Positions 1 to 7,517 of a stretch of 13,186 nucleotides of DNA are shown here, in pieces. Location: the NCBI GenBank assembly GCA_035315885.1, contig DATFXM010000173.1, forward strand, positions 1 to 13,186. The letters run 5' to 3'. The stretch is from DATFXM01 sp035315885 (GTDB lineage: Bacteria > Acidobacteriota > Blastocatellia > UBA7656). The translations under genes and the position numbers were made by a program. The first letter of the stretch is position 1. Every line of letters starts with the position of its first letter. The notes beneath the pieces are model-generated. The model had not been told where the DNA came from, searched no databases, and saw only the letters and a list, made by a program, of their open reading frames with translations.

Positions 1-659
1 CCTATCGTCTCTCTAACGGAGCCAAGGTTGAGGTCAGGGGGATCAACGGAACAGTAGACGTTGAAAGCGCGGCGGGTAATACGGCAGAGGTCCACATTGT
101 CCGCTCGGCGCGTACTCGTGAGGACCTGAACTATAGAAAGATCATCATCGAGCACACCGACACCAGTCTCGTTGTTCGGACTGAGAAGGAGGACGGGCCG
201 CAGCGGGGGCATGAGGTTAGACAGGTGGTCACACTCAAGGTGCCGCGACAGATCGATTTGAGCGTTAGCGGAGTCAACGGCCGTACGAACGTCGGCGAGA
301 TCGACGGCCCGGTCGCGATCAGCGGTGTAAACGGAAAAGTTGACGTCGCCCAGGCGATGGGTTACTCGACCCTGAGCGGCATCAACGGCAGGTTGACCGT
401 CACGATCGCGCAGTTGGGAGAGCGAGGGATTCATGTCAGCGGGATCAACGGTGGGGTCGAGCTGCGGTTTGTAGACGCAGTGAACGCGGACATCGACGTC
501 ACCGGTATAAACGGCAGCGTCAATACCGACCTGCCGAACGTGACGCTTTTGGGCAAGATTGACCGCCAGAACTTCCATGCAAAGATCGGCGGCGGTGGGA
601 GTCCGATAAGAGTTTCTGGAATAAACGGCCACGTTCGACTCGTCCGGGCGTCCGGCTGA
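1..659 (+). CDS. DUF4097-like beta-strand repeat protein (5' end outside window)
   Basis: The open frame runs from the window edge (first full codon at base 3) to a TGA at 657-659, giving about 218 residues without the N-terminus. The GTG at 225 is internal, because the frame stays open and keeps the repeat pattern upstream of it. The protein is built from short repeats with the core [S/T/R]-G-[I/V]-N-G-x-[V/L/T], seen at nt 36, 267, 321, 375, 438, 501 and 615. Each core is followed by a beta-prone stretch. This fits the DUF4097 'putative adhesin' group, which forms a beta-helix-like stack and is usually exported or cell-envelope associated. No enzymatic motif is visible. The repeat codons differ from copy to copy (ATC, GTC, GTA, ATA for the I/V position), so the repeats are old. 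The family assignment is by pattern recognition, and the cellular role is unknown. Confidence 0.82.
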   Translation, partial: YRLSNGAKVEVRGINGTVDVESAAGNTAEVHIVRSARTREDLNYRKIIIEHTDTSLVVRTEKEDGPQRGHEVRQVVTLKVPRQIDLSVSGVNGRTNVGEIDGPVAISGVNGKVDVAQAMGYSTLSGINGRLTVTIAQLGERGIHVSGINGGVELRFVDAVNADIDVTGINGSVNTDLPNVTLLGKIDRQNFHAKIGGGGSPIRVSGINGHVRLVRASG

Positions 660-698
660 CAATCCATTGAGTTGAGCCTCATGGTTCATGGATCTGAG

Positions 699-735
699 CG
701 CCTCGGCGAAAGCTTACTCGCCGAGGCGTTGACTT
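699..735 (+). terminator. Probable intrinsic terminator after the DUF4097-like gene
   Basis: A perfect 11-bp stem (CGCCTCGGCGA at 699-709 pairing with TCGCCGAGGCG at 718-728) encloses an 8-base loop and is followed by TTGACTTTTGG, a broken U-tract. It lies 40 bases past the stop codon at 659 and before the next gene's promoter, which is where a terminator is expected. The weak U-run leaves some doubt. Confidence 0.65.
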
Positions 736-784
736 TTGGCCTGACCTCATTGAGACCCCCAGCAGTTTTTCTCACCTCCGAGCG

Positions 785-813
785 TTGATTTAGCCATGCT
801 CGCATAATAGAAT
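785..813 (+). promoter_or_regulatory. Candidate sigma70-type promoter for the O-antigen ligase gene
   Basis: TTGATT (785-790) and TAGAAT (808-813) are separated by exactly 17 bases, matching the -35 and -10 consensus at 4/6 and 5/6 positions. Transcription would start near 820, leaving a leader of about 40 bases before the TTG start at 862. The position between a terminator-like hairpin and the gene supports the call. It is a sequence match only. Confidence 0.45.
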
Positions 814-861
814 ACGTCCTCTCCTCACAAGCAGTTATGAACGTTTGAGCGAGGTCGAGAG

Positions 862-2526
862 TTGAAGATCAGTCCCGATTTCGGGGCGAGGAAGATAAGA
901 CTTGCACTTGGGAGAGCCGGCGGCATCATCTCCGAGAATGTGCGGGGTGAGTCTCAGGTGTCGCGTCTTGCGAGTGTCTACTCGGGCGCCGAGTGGGTCA
1001 TCACGGCCTCGTTGCTCCTGTACGCGGTTTTTGCCCCGCATTCAATAGCGGTGACCGAAGGCTCGTGCCTGCTCGGTCTGGCCGCGTGGGGCGTTCAGCT
1101 TGCCATCTCTCCGCGAATCGGCCGGCCTCGAAGCGCCATCGACCTTGCGCTGTTTGGATTCTTCGCCTGCTGCGTAGTCTCTTCTTTCTTTTCTTATGAT
1201 GCACTGTTGAGCATAAAGGGGTTGAAGAGTCCCGCCTTCTTCCTGGCGTTTTACCTCGTAAGCACCAAGATCAAGTCCATACAATTCGCCCGGTTTCTCG
1301 TTCTGAGCGTGATAGCCTCCTGTCTCCTCAATGTCGGCGCTACTGCTCAGCAGTTGTTTGCCGGCCGGGGCGTACGGATCGACGTCATCAATCGCGGCAG
1401 CGAGTTTGAAGGTAAGGGTCTTCTGCCGGGCGATGTGATTGTCGAAGCGGACGGCCACGCGGTGGACGACGCGCAGGACCTAATCAGGATAGTCGACAGC
1501 AGCCGGGGCCCTTTGAAGATCCGATTCGAGAGGAGCGAATCGCTGAGTGAAGCTTCGGTCTCGCGACAGGCATTGCGAGAGTATTTCCGAAAGACAGGAG
1601 ACCCGCTGGGTCTGGTCACGTCGCCCGGAAGGGACTTTCGAGTAAAGGGCTTCTACAGTCACTACGAAACATACGCCGAAGTCCTCCAGATGATCGCGGC
1701 GCTTGGAATCGGCTTGTTGGTTGCCTTGCCGAGAAAGCGATCGCTCGAGGGATTGTTTTTGTCTATCGCTCTGGTCCTCGTTACCACTGCGCTGGTGTTG
1801 ACTGCAACGAGGGCGGCATTCATAGGCCTCGCGATAGCTGCCGCGGTAATCACTGGCTGGTCGCGCAGCAAGAGGGCGATGATCGCGTTCGCAGTGCTGC
1901 TGATTCTTGTCGCGCCTGCCGCCCTGTACAGACTGGAGCGCTCGCGCGGCTCGGCGATTCTAACGCCCGAGGAGGGAAGCTCGGCTTATCGCTTCGAGGT
2001 CTGGCGCGAGGCGCTGGGTATAATCAAGGACCATCCGCTTGTTGGTATCGGAAAGGGAAGCGAGGCGAAGCTGAGGAGCTCGCTCGAGCTCTACGACGGG
2101 GGACGACTCCCGCCGGGTCACTTTCATTCGACTCTCATACAGGTTGCAACGTGGTGGGGATTGCCAGCGCTTATCTTTTACGGCTCGTTCATGGCCATCT
2201 TTCTTTTGATGGCTGGGAGGCTCGCGCGGGGGCTTTCGGGGGGAGAGTGGAAAGCTCGCGGCATAGCGCTGGGTACGCTTGGGTCGATTTCGGCCTTCAA
2301 CGTCAGCTCGATCTTTCACTTCAATTTCGGCGACGGGGAAGTCGTAATGGCGTTATGGCTGGTCGCCGGCATCCTATTTGCCGTCAACCGGCTGGCGTTG
2401 GGCTCTTCTGCAGACGCAGGTGATTCTGGAAGTGCCGTTGCTCCTCTTAGCGATTCGTCCGAGAAACCGAGGCTCCGAGCGGCCTCCGGATCTTCCCTCC
2501 ACGCTGCAGGAATAACCAAGAACTGA
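862..2526 (+). CDS. O-antigen ligase-like (Wzy/WaaL) membrane protein with an inserted PDZ-like domain
   Basis: The 554-residue protein has about ten hydrophobic segments. The second half carries hallmarks of the O-antigen ligase/polymerase superfamily: a T-x-T-R-A-A-F segment with Arg317, a long hydrophilic loop at about 355-420, and PGHFHSTLIQ (His420/His422) followed by a W-G-L-P membrane segment. In WaaL-type enzymes, periplasmic Arg and His residues of this kind are needed to move glycan from an undecaprenyl-linked donor to lipid A or another acceptor. Between hydrophobic segments, residues about 168-225 look like a PDZ domain, with the carboxylate-loop signature GLLPGDVIVEADG at 186-198. 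The C-terminal 45 residues are Ser/Ala-rich and disordered. The start is TTG at 862, chosen because GAGG at 851-854 lies 7 bases upstream. Whether it acts as ligase, polymerase or protein glycosyltransferase cannot be told from sequence. It is transcribed towards the GT87 gene, with 45 bases between the two stop codons. Confidence 0.82.
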   Translation: MKISPDFGARKIRLALGRAGGIISENVRGESQVSRLASVYSGAEWVITASLLLYAVFAPHSIAVTEGSCLLGLAAWGVQLAISPRIGRPRSAIDLALFGFFACCVVSSFFSYDALLSIKGLKSPAFFLAFYLVSTKIKSIQFARFLVLSVIASCLLNVGATAQQLFAGRGVRIDVINRGSEFEGKGLLPGDVIVEADGHAVDDAQDLIRIVDSSRGPLKIRFERSESLSEASVSRQALREYFRKTGDPLGLVTSPGRDFRVKGFYSHYETYAEVLQMIAALGIGLLVALPRKRSLEGLFLSIALVLVTTALVLTATRAAFIGLAIAAAVITGWSRSKRAMIAFAVLLILVAPAALYRLERSRGSAILTPEEGSSAYRFEVWREALGIIKDHPLVGIGKGSEAKLRSSLELYDGGRLPPGHFHSTLIQVATWWGLPALIFYGSFMAIFLLMAGRLARGLSGGEWKARGIALGTLGSISAFNVSSIFHFNFGDGEVVMALWLVAGILFAVNRLALGSSADAGDSGSAVAPLSDSSEKPRLRAASGSSLHAAGITKN

Positions 2527-2571
2527 TCTTAGAAAGGGTCTCGCACCGAATGTATCCTTGTAGCGCAAACT

Positions 2572-3954
2572 CTAGGACGCTTCGAGCGCAGTCTCCGGTG
2601 CTGAGCTGGAGGGAACTGCTGTGTTGCCTCGAGCAAGTACCAGTATGAGTGCCGCGAGCATGACCGCACAGTTGATGTAAAAGTCTACTCCGAGGACTAG
2701 CAGAAGTCGCTGCGCTGCTCGGCCGGGTATGAGAGGTAAGACCGCGTTTGCTATCCCCACCAGTATCAGGAGAGCCTTAGCGCTTGCCGGAGTCCGACCG
2801 GGTGTGGCAAAGATCGAGCGCGCTACGGCGACCACCGGCCAGACTAGCGCTACAAAATAGATCTTCGAGGTCAACGGACCCACCAGAAGCATAATGCAGA
2901 TCAGCACTCCAAACTCGAGGTCGTCCAGGATTGGACTGCCGTCGGTCTGTTTCAGCTTGTCATACCATCCGCGTGTGTCACCCTGGGCGGTCCTGCGCCA
3001 GATCCACAAGATTGCCGCTACGAAAATCAAGATGCTGGCGCCGATGGCAACCTTTTCCACCGCTGTTGGTGCAAGAGCTACGATGTCTACCGAAGGATAT
3101 TGCGAGTCGCCACCGACGCGGCTCTCATAGTCCACATTCGTAAGGTAGCGCAAGGCCTGTCCCTTCAGCGCGAGGTTTATAGGACCATTCATCTCGTGAA
3201 AGGATTGATTGACTATCACGTGGTCAAACCATTGGCGCAAGAGTCCGAAGTTTGTTGATGCACCAAAGTATAGCGACGGCAGTAACGCTCCGCATCCGAT
3301 GACCACTGCGGTCAGGCCCAGGTACTTCCACCGGCGTTTGATCGCGAAGTAAGGCAACAGCATCACCGGCGTGAGCTTGATCAGGATGGCTGCGCCCATG
3401 GCAAGTGCCGCGTTTAGATCGCGGTTTTTCTGAAGCAGTTGATACGAAATAAAAACAAGTGTTATCGCGATTAGATGGGCGTTGCCGTAATGGAGAGCCA
3501 TCACAAAATACTGTGCTACTGCCAGGCCGCAGATCAGTGCAGGCAAGAATCGAGTCCTCCGATCAAGAGTGGCAAAGCGCAGTCCAGTGTTTGAACCACC
3601 GGTTTCTGCTGTTGCAGGAGTCCTACCGGGTTCGCTCGTGAACATGCGGTACATCGAACGGGCGATGACCAGCACGCAAAGATAGTTGGCGAGGTACCAG
3701 ACAAACGCGGCGAAGTTGTACGGCAAGTGCCACAGCGGGACTAGTGCTACGAGGAATAGTGGCAGATAACGGTAGTCCATCACCTGACCCAACGCGAAAT
3801 CTGGTGCATAGAGATCAACGCGTCCGGAGAGCAACGTCCTACCTGCGGAGTAGTAGACCGGGAAGTCGATCAGGTTCCTGATAAAGACTAGGCTTAAAGC
3901 GATGCCAAGCAGACACAGGAGCACTACTGCAGCATAACGCGAGCCAGATTTCAT
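2572..3954 (-). CDS. GT87-type (DUF2029) polytopic glycosyltransferase
   Basis: The 460-residue membrane protein has about ten to twelve hydrophobic helices. The first external loop holds DFPVYYSAG (Asp30), followed by a G-x-x-x-L-Y-A pattern and Y-R-Y-L-P. This is the layout of GT-C enzymes of the GT87/DUF2029 family, where the loop Asp is the likely catalytic base and the donor is a polyprenyl-phosphate sugar, usually mannose. Other family-like spots are Y-G-N-A-H (156-160) and K-L-T-P (193-196). It probably adds sugars to a lipid-linked or surface glycan on the outer face of the inner membrane, which suits the neighbouring O-antigen ligase-like gene. ATG at 3954 has GGAG 10 bases upstream, slightly far. 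Two hydrophilic stretches (109-116 and 385-392) share the peptide PGRTPA[T/S]A and are encoded by a near-identical 20-bp repeat. Confidence 0.8.
   Translation of the reverse strand: MKSGSRYAAVVLLCLLGIALSLVFIRNLIDFPVYYSAGRTLLSGRVDLYAPDFALGQVMDYRYLPLFLVALVPLWHLPYNFAAFVWYLANYLCVLVIARSMYRMFTSEPGRTPATAETGGSNTGLRFATLDRRTRFLPALICGLAVAQYFVMALHYGNAHLIAITLVFISYQLLQKNRDLNAALAMGAAILIKLTPVMLLPYFAIKRRWKYLGLTAVVIGCGALLPSLYFGASTNFGLLRQWFDHVIVNQSFHEMNGPINLALKGQALRYLTNVDYESRVGGDSQYPSVDIVALAPTAVEKVAIGASILIFVAAILWIWRRTAQGDTRGWYDKLKQTDGSPILDDLEFGVLICIMLLVGPLTSKIYFVALVWPVVAVARSIFATPGRTPASAKALLILVGIANAVLPLIPGRAAQRLLLVLGVDFYINCAVMLAALILVLARGNTAVPSSSAPETALEAS
2784..2803 (-). repeat. 20-bp dispersed near-repeat, copy A
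   Basis: TTGCCGGAGTCCGACCGGGT matches copy B at 3612-3631 in 18 of 20 positions. Both copies lie in the GT87 gene in the same reading frame and encode PGRTPASA here. The copy sits between membrane segments near residue 388. It may be a small dispersed element or chance local duplication. Confidence 0.5.
3612..3631 (-). repeat. 20-bp dispersed near-repeat, copy B
   Basis: TTGCAGGAGTCCTACCGGGT differs from copy A (2784-2803) at two positions. In the GT87 protein it encodes PGRTPATA at residues 109-116, in a hydrophilic loop that also looks extended. No third copy was noticed in this window. Confidence 0.5.
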
Positions 3955-4152
3955 GTGCGGCGATCTCCGGCTCCATCGTTTTTACTCGACAAAAGGGTCA
4001 TGTCGGTTGTGTGCGACTGCCGCAGTTCAAATAACACAAATCTAAAGAAGTTGCTATCTTGAGGTCGAGATGAGGCGACGTGACTACGCAAGTGTGTCGG
4101 CAAGAAGTTCACGCCGACTTCTAGCACAGTCAATGCTTCACCGTTGAGCGGT

Positions 4153-6297
4153 TCACGTATTCAGGAGCAGGATGTTTGACCAGCCGTTCAAGTTCTTGAC
4201 TCGAATCCGGTTTGTTCCCGAACGAAACCCAAGCACTGCTGCGCTGCCTTTGACTGTGATTTTGCCAGACTGTTTTATCTTTACAGACCTTGGCGGAGCC
4301 ACGACAACTCCGTTTATTTCGATCTGCAGCCCTTCGGCGTTTCCGCGGGTCTTCAGCGTCAGCTTGGATCCATCGAACGAACCGCTGGTCAGGTTCAAAG
4401 CGCCAGCGTCACCACGCGAAAAATCAATCAAGACCTCCTGGCTCGATAAGCCCGAGCGGTCGGTGACTGTAATGCTTGCTTGAAGAGCGGAGGGCAGATT
4501 CGACAATCCCGCAATTGTGACCTCGGGCTCGAGACGTGGAGCCGGATTCAAATCGATCGTGCGTTCTCCGTCGACGTTCTGACCTTGTGCGTCGAGCAGT
4601 CGAACTGTGAGTTTCGAAGCATCCGAGTCGGTATCGGAAACGGCGAGCTTGAGAGACAACGTGTCACCCTCAAGTTTCGATCGCCCGTCGAAGATGACTG
4701 GAAAATGCCTATCACTGCCGCCGGTCACTCTTGCAGTAACCGTGTAGGTGGCGTCTCCAGGGCCGAAGTTGGCTACCGCGATGAAGTAGATTCCAGGCCT
4801 CAGCGGCGGTGAGCTCTCGGGATCGATCGTGATACTTTCGAAGTTGGAATCAGTAGTAGACATGTAATCGGTCCGCGGGTCGTGCCCTTGCAAGACGACC
4901 GGCTGCCCGAATCGCACGAACAGATCTACGTCCTGATCTCCATTCAATTCTATAGACAGTTGTGTTGCGCCTGGTGGAACTGCGATCGAGTACTGTGTGT
5001 GACTGAGGACTCCGAGGTTGGGCGGAGGGGCGGGCATACCTCCCGGTTGAGCCGACCCGGCGGTCAATGAAACAACGGTAGTTGGATCGAAAATACTTCT
5101 GACCTGATAGCCTATCGCGTCCAGGGCCGACAGATCATTGTCGGAAATCAGTTGACGCTCACCGGGAGCGAGCGTTGGGTCCATGATGCCCAACAGATGT
5201 CCAGTGAGGCTGTTGTCTTTCCAGTGTGACGGCTCGTTAGCATCGCCTCCTGTGCCGTCGGGTCGGGCGGTCGACAGCGCTAGAGCAGTGTCGCCCGCAT
5301 AAAATGCTTGTTGACCTCCGGACGACAACACCCGGTCTGCGACTGCAAAGGTGGCGACCGACTCCGGCCGAATACGGAAGAGATCGAAAAGCGAAGGCTC
5401 GAGCTCGATCGATGAATCCACTTCGCGCTGACCGGCGAAGCTGATGAACCCGAGTACGTGCCCGATTTCATGCAATGCTATCGATTCGAAATCCAGCTTG
5501 TCCGTATCGATCCCGTCGCTTGCATCAAAGTCGAATGGAAATCTGGAGTTCAGCGCTATCGCTGGAGGCGGACCGAAGTCGCTTGCTTCCGACGAGGGAT
5601 CCGCGTTGCCATCGATCAGATTCAACGCGCGAAGATTGGCAGAAGTGCCGGCGACCCCCTGCGTGGAACCGTTGTCCGTTGGTACCACTTTCGATGGCAG
5701 GGCTCCGTACAAGGTTTGCTTTGAAGTTGCAATCGCGCTCGAAAGCAAAGTCTGACGAACTGAGGGATACAGGCAATTCCCACCGATGACTTGAGCATAG
5801 GCGGTTGAGACTACGTCGTTTTCAACCGCAGCGCCGAAAACGGTCGGGCCAAAATCAACGTCTACGACCACGGTTATGTTAGACCGGATCAGCGATTCCC
5901 ACTGGGCGGCTGCCCGCTCGAACGCGTTTACCGCGAGGGGATAGCCTGACAACTGGTCAGTACCTCTAAGTTGGATTCTCAAACCGGTGCGCTGGAGATG
6001 AGCCGGATCAGAATCCGGATTGAGGGCGGTCATCGGCAGACTGGTGCGATTCGCGATGCGCTCTGCTTGCTGACTGTTCGCCTCGAGACAAATTGTCCGA
6101 CCATTGCTGAACTTTCGTACGAACACGCCGACGTTGCCGGGCCCTCGCCAGCCGTTGTGTTCGCTCGAGACTTCCGATCTTGTCGATTGCAGAGATGCTA
6201 GCGCCCAGGGTTTTGGCTGCGCGTTACCGAAGGTATATAGAGAGGTGCTCAGTGCGAGCGCGCAAGCAAGAAGGGTGGCGCGTATTGGGGGCCGCAT
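4153..6297 (-). CDS. Secreted NF038122-like zinc metalloprotease with PPC domain
   Basis: The 714-residue protein begins with a Sec signal peptide (positive start, hydrophobic 8-20, likely cleavage after GNA near residue 26). A catalytic region follows at about 100-400. It has the zinc-binding helix HEIGHVLGF (His276, Glu277, His280), then LFDLFRIRP, SHWKD (His358), GIMDPTLAPGE (371-380, a Met-turn-like segment) and DLSALDAIGY. This order is typical of NF038122-type secreted metalloproteases. The position that would hold the third His of a HEXXHXXGXXH site is Ser286, so another residue, perhaps His358, must complete the site. Residues about 430-525 form a PPC-like (bacterial pre-peptidase C-terminal) domain with DVDLFVRFG and YFIAVANFG. 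The last 190 residues look like one or two beta-sandwich domains. ATG at 6297 has AAGGA 7 bases upstream. It lies upstream of the GT87 gene, with a 198-base gap. The substrate is unknown. Confidence 0.85.
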   Translation of the reverse strand: MRPPIRATLLACALALSTSLYTFGNAQPKPWALASLQSTRSEVSSEHNGWRGPGNVGVFVRKFSNGRTICLEANSQQAERIANRTSLPMTALNPDSDPAHLQRTGLRIQLRGTDQLSGYPLAVNAFERAAAQWESLIRSNITVVVDVDFGPTVFGAAVENDVVSTAYAQVIGGNCLYPSVRQTLLSSAIATSKQTLYGALPSKVVPTDNGSTQGVAGTSANLRALNLIDGNADPSSEASDFGPPPAIALNSRFPFDFDASDGIDTDKLDFESIALHEIGHVLGFISFAGQREVDSSIELEPSLFDLFRIRPESVATFAVADRVLSSGGQQAFYAGDTALALSTARPDGTGGDANEPSHWKDNSLTGHLLGIMDPTLAPGERQLISDNDLSALDAIGYQVRSIFDPTTVVSLTAGSAQPGGMPAPPPNLGVLSHTQYSIAVPPGATQLSIELNGDQDVDLFVRFGQPVVLQGHDPRTDYMSTTDSNFESITIDPESSPPLRPGIYFIAVANFGPGDATYTVTARVTGGSDRHFPVIFDGRSKLEGDTLSLKLAVSDTDSDASKLTVRLLDAQGQNVDGERTIDLNPAPRLEPEVTIAGLSNLPSALQASITVTDRSGLSSQEVLIDFSRGDAGALNLTSGSFDGSKLTLKTRGNAEGLQIEINGVVVAPPRSVKIKQSGKITVKGSAAVLGFRSGTNRIRVKNLNGWSNILLLNT

Positions 6298-6824
6298 TTC
6301 ACTATCCTTTAAATGATGAAGCCTCCTCCAATTCCGGAGACAAATGACGGGGAAGGGACTCGCTGAACATGTCTTGTCGAATCGACGCAGCCTCGCTGCC
6401 GAACTTCGGCGCGGCTTGGGAAACGCGATGCTACACCATGCTCATATCGAGACCAGTACCCGGCACTCTCTATAAGAGCAACCAGGTAGAGATATCGCGA
6501 GACCTGCGCTAGAACCCGGTTATGCCGATTATGGGTTTTCCGCCAGCGATCATCGCGAACGGCCTGTGCCATTGCAATGTACTGCTGTCCAAGTAATAAA
6601 GCCGAGCGAAGTAATAAAGCCGAGCGAATCACCTTCGGCATTTGGATCAACCACGGGGGTGAAACGCACAACGGCTTCGAGATTACCGGGTTGGTTGAAA
6701 TTGCTTTGAATCAGGCTGACCGCCGTTGGTATGAGCGATACTGCGCCACCCCGCCTTTTCGGTATTGGCAGTTCGGCGGCAAAGTGCCACGGGAACCCGG
6801 GCGCATCTGTCTCGGAAGTAGTAG
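6298..6824. other. About 530 bases without a convincing gene
   Basis: This lies between the metalloprotease start and the 3' end of tRNA-Leu. The frames of about 120-133 codons that cross it are low-complexity or overlap the tRNA, and they lack good ribosome sites and recognisable domains. It must contain the metalloprotease promoter and the tRNA 3' trailer. The only clear structure is the 18-bp tandem duplication at 6591-6626. Confidence 0.55.
6591..6626. repeat. Perfect 18-bp tandem duplication
   Basis: AAGTAATAAAGCCGAGCG occurs twice head to tail (6591-6608 and 6609-6626) with no mismatch. It lies in non-coding sequence. A perfect two-copy repeat suggests recent slippage or a locus that varies between strains. 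Confidence 0.9.
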
Positions 6825-6909
6825 TGCCGAGGGCGGGATTCGAACCCGCACGGCCCTTGCGGGCCAGAGGATTTTAAGTCCTCTGTGTCTGCCATTCCAC
6901 CACCCCGGC
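6825..6909 (-). tRNA. tRNA-Leu, anticodon UAA
   Basis: The minus strand folds as a class II tRNA of 85 bases. Acceptor arms GCCGGGG and CCTCGGC pair in all seven positions with one G-U, and the discriminator base is A. The anticodon stem GAGGA/TCCTC holds the loop CTTAAAA, so the anticodon is TAA, which reads UUA and UUG. The long variable arm (GCCC-GCAA-GGGC) is expected for Leu, and the T-arm GCGGG-TTCGAAT-CCCGC is standard. The 3' CCA is not encoded (genomic sequence after the discriminator is CTA), so it must be added by a CCA-adding enzyme. Confidence 0.97.
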
Positions 6910-6957
6910 AAGAGGCTTATTGTACCTGCACGGAGGCGAGATTCCGAGTCTTCGATG

Positions 6958-6987
6958 GTTATATTCCACGCTTCGTAGCCAATGCAA
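6958..6987 (-). promoter_or_regulatory. Weak candidate promoter for tRNA-Leu
   Basis: On the minus strand, TTGCAT (6982-6987) and TATAAC (6958-6963) are 18 bases apart, about 50 bases before the tRNA. The -10 matches the consensus at 5/6 and the -35 is poor. Read-through from the SemiSWEET gene, whose stop is just upstream at 6999, is an alternative, as no terminator is visible between them. Confidence 0.28.
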
Positions 6988-6998
6988 TTTCGGTTTGC

Positions 6999-7388
6999 TC
7001 AGGTTGTCGGTTTGCGCTTCTCCTTGCGGACAAAGTAATAGTATGCACCGACACTCACAAAGTTGATCAAGATCCCGATCACATTCCAGGCGACCACCGG
7101 TCGCGAAACAATCAGTAGGCCATAATAGACCCACAGGATTTGAAAGATACCGATAATTGCCGCCATCCTGGGGTTCATCCCCAAACTTGACCGCCGACGA
7201 AGCATTGCAATCAAGTCCGGCACGGCGGCGAAGGTCGTGCCAAAACCAGCCAAGAAACCAAAGATCTCTGAACGGTGGAATCTCGGGAGCAGCAGGCTCT
7301 GTGTGTCCTGAACCAGTTCCTGACACCCACTTAGAGTAATGAGACTCACGAAGAGAATGGCGAGTGTTACTTTGCGAAAGCTACCCAT
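6999..7388 (-). CDS. SemiSWEET (MtN3/PQ-loop) sugar transporter with N-terminal lipobox-like segment
   Basis: The 129-residue protein carries a three-helix SemiSWEET unit at residues about 41-121. Helix 1 has G-F-L-A-G-F-G-T-T-F and ends in PD (57-58), where the family normally has PQ. Helix 2 has LWVYYG with Trp86. Helix 3 has Asn102 followed by a YYY segment. In studied SemiSWEETs, the matching Trp and Asn line the sugar pocket of a homodimer that moves mono- or disaccharides down a gradient. The first 22 residues look like an extra hydrophobic segment with a lipobox, L-S-G-C (Cys22), which is unusual for the family. The start is ATG at 7388 because GGAGG lies 6 bases upstream; an upstream in-frame TTG at 7400 overlaps that Shine-Dalgarno site and is unlikely. 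The gene is downstream of the GH13 gene on the same strand, 129 bases after its stop codon. Confidence 0.83.
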   Translation of the reverse strand: MGSFRKVTLAILFVSLITLSGCQELVQDTQSLLLPRFHRSEIFGFLAGFGTTFAAVPDLIAMLRRRSSLGMNPRMAAIIGIFQILWVYYGLLIVSRPVVAWNVIGILINFVSVGAYYYFVRKEKRKPTT

Positions 7389-7517
7389 CCCAGCCTCCAA
7401 AGTCAGTGATGTACTCGATGGGACCGTCCGCGCAGCATGCGGGATCGAAGAAGAGGCACATGCTCCCAGTTTAGTTTGTCCGGTTTCCAGCGGACCTTAC
7501 GACGCACCAATTCGACC

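Noticed and set aside
6309..6671. 120-codon minus-strand frame upstream of the metalloprotease
   Set aside because: It has no recognisable domain, has a repeated R-S-A-L-L-L caused by the tandem DNA repeat, and no good ribosome site. It is likely chance.
6737..6756. tRNA-like start GCGGGGTGGCGCAGT on the minus strand downstream of tRNA-Leu
   Set aside because: It resembles a tRNA 5' half, but no matching anticodon arm, T-arm or acceptor 3' strand follows.
6577..6978. 133-codon plus-strand frame
   Set aside because: It runs through the tRNA-Leu gene on the opposite strand and includes the translated tandem repeat. It is not a plausible protein.
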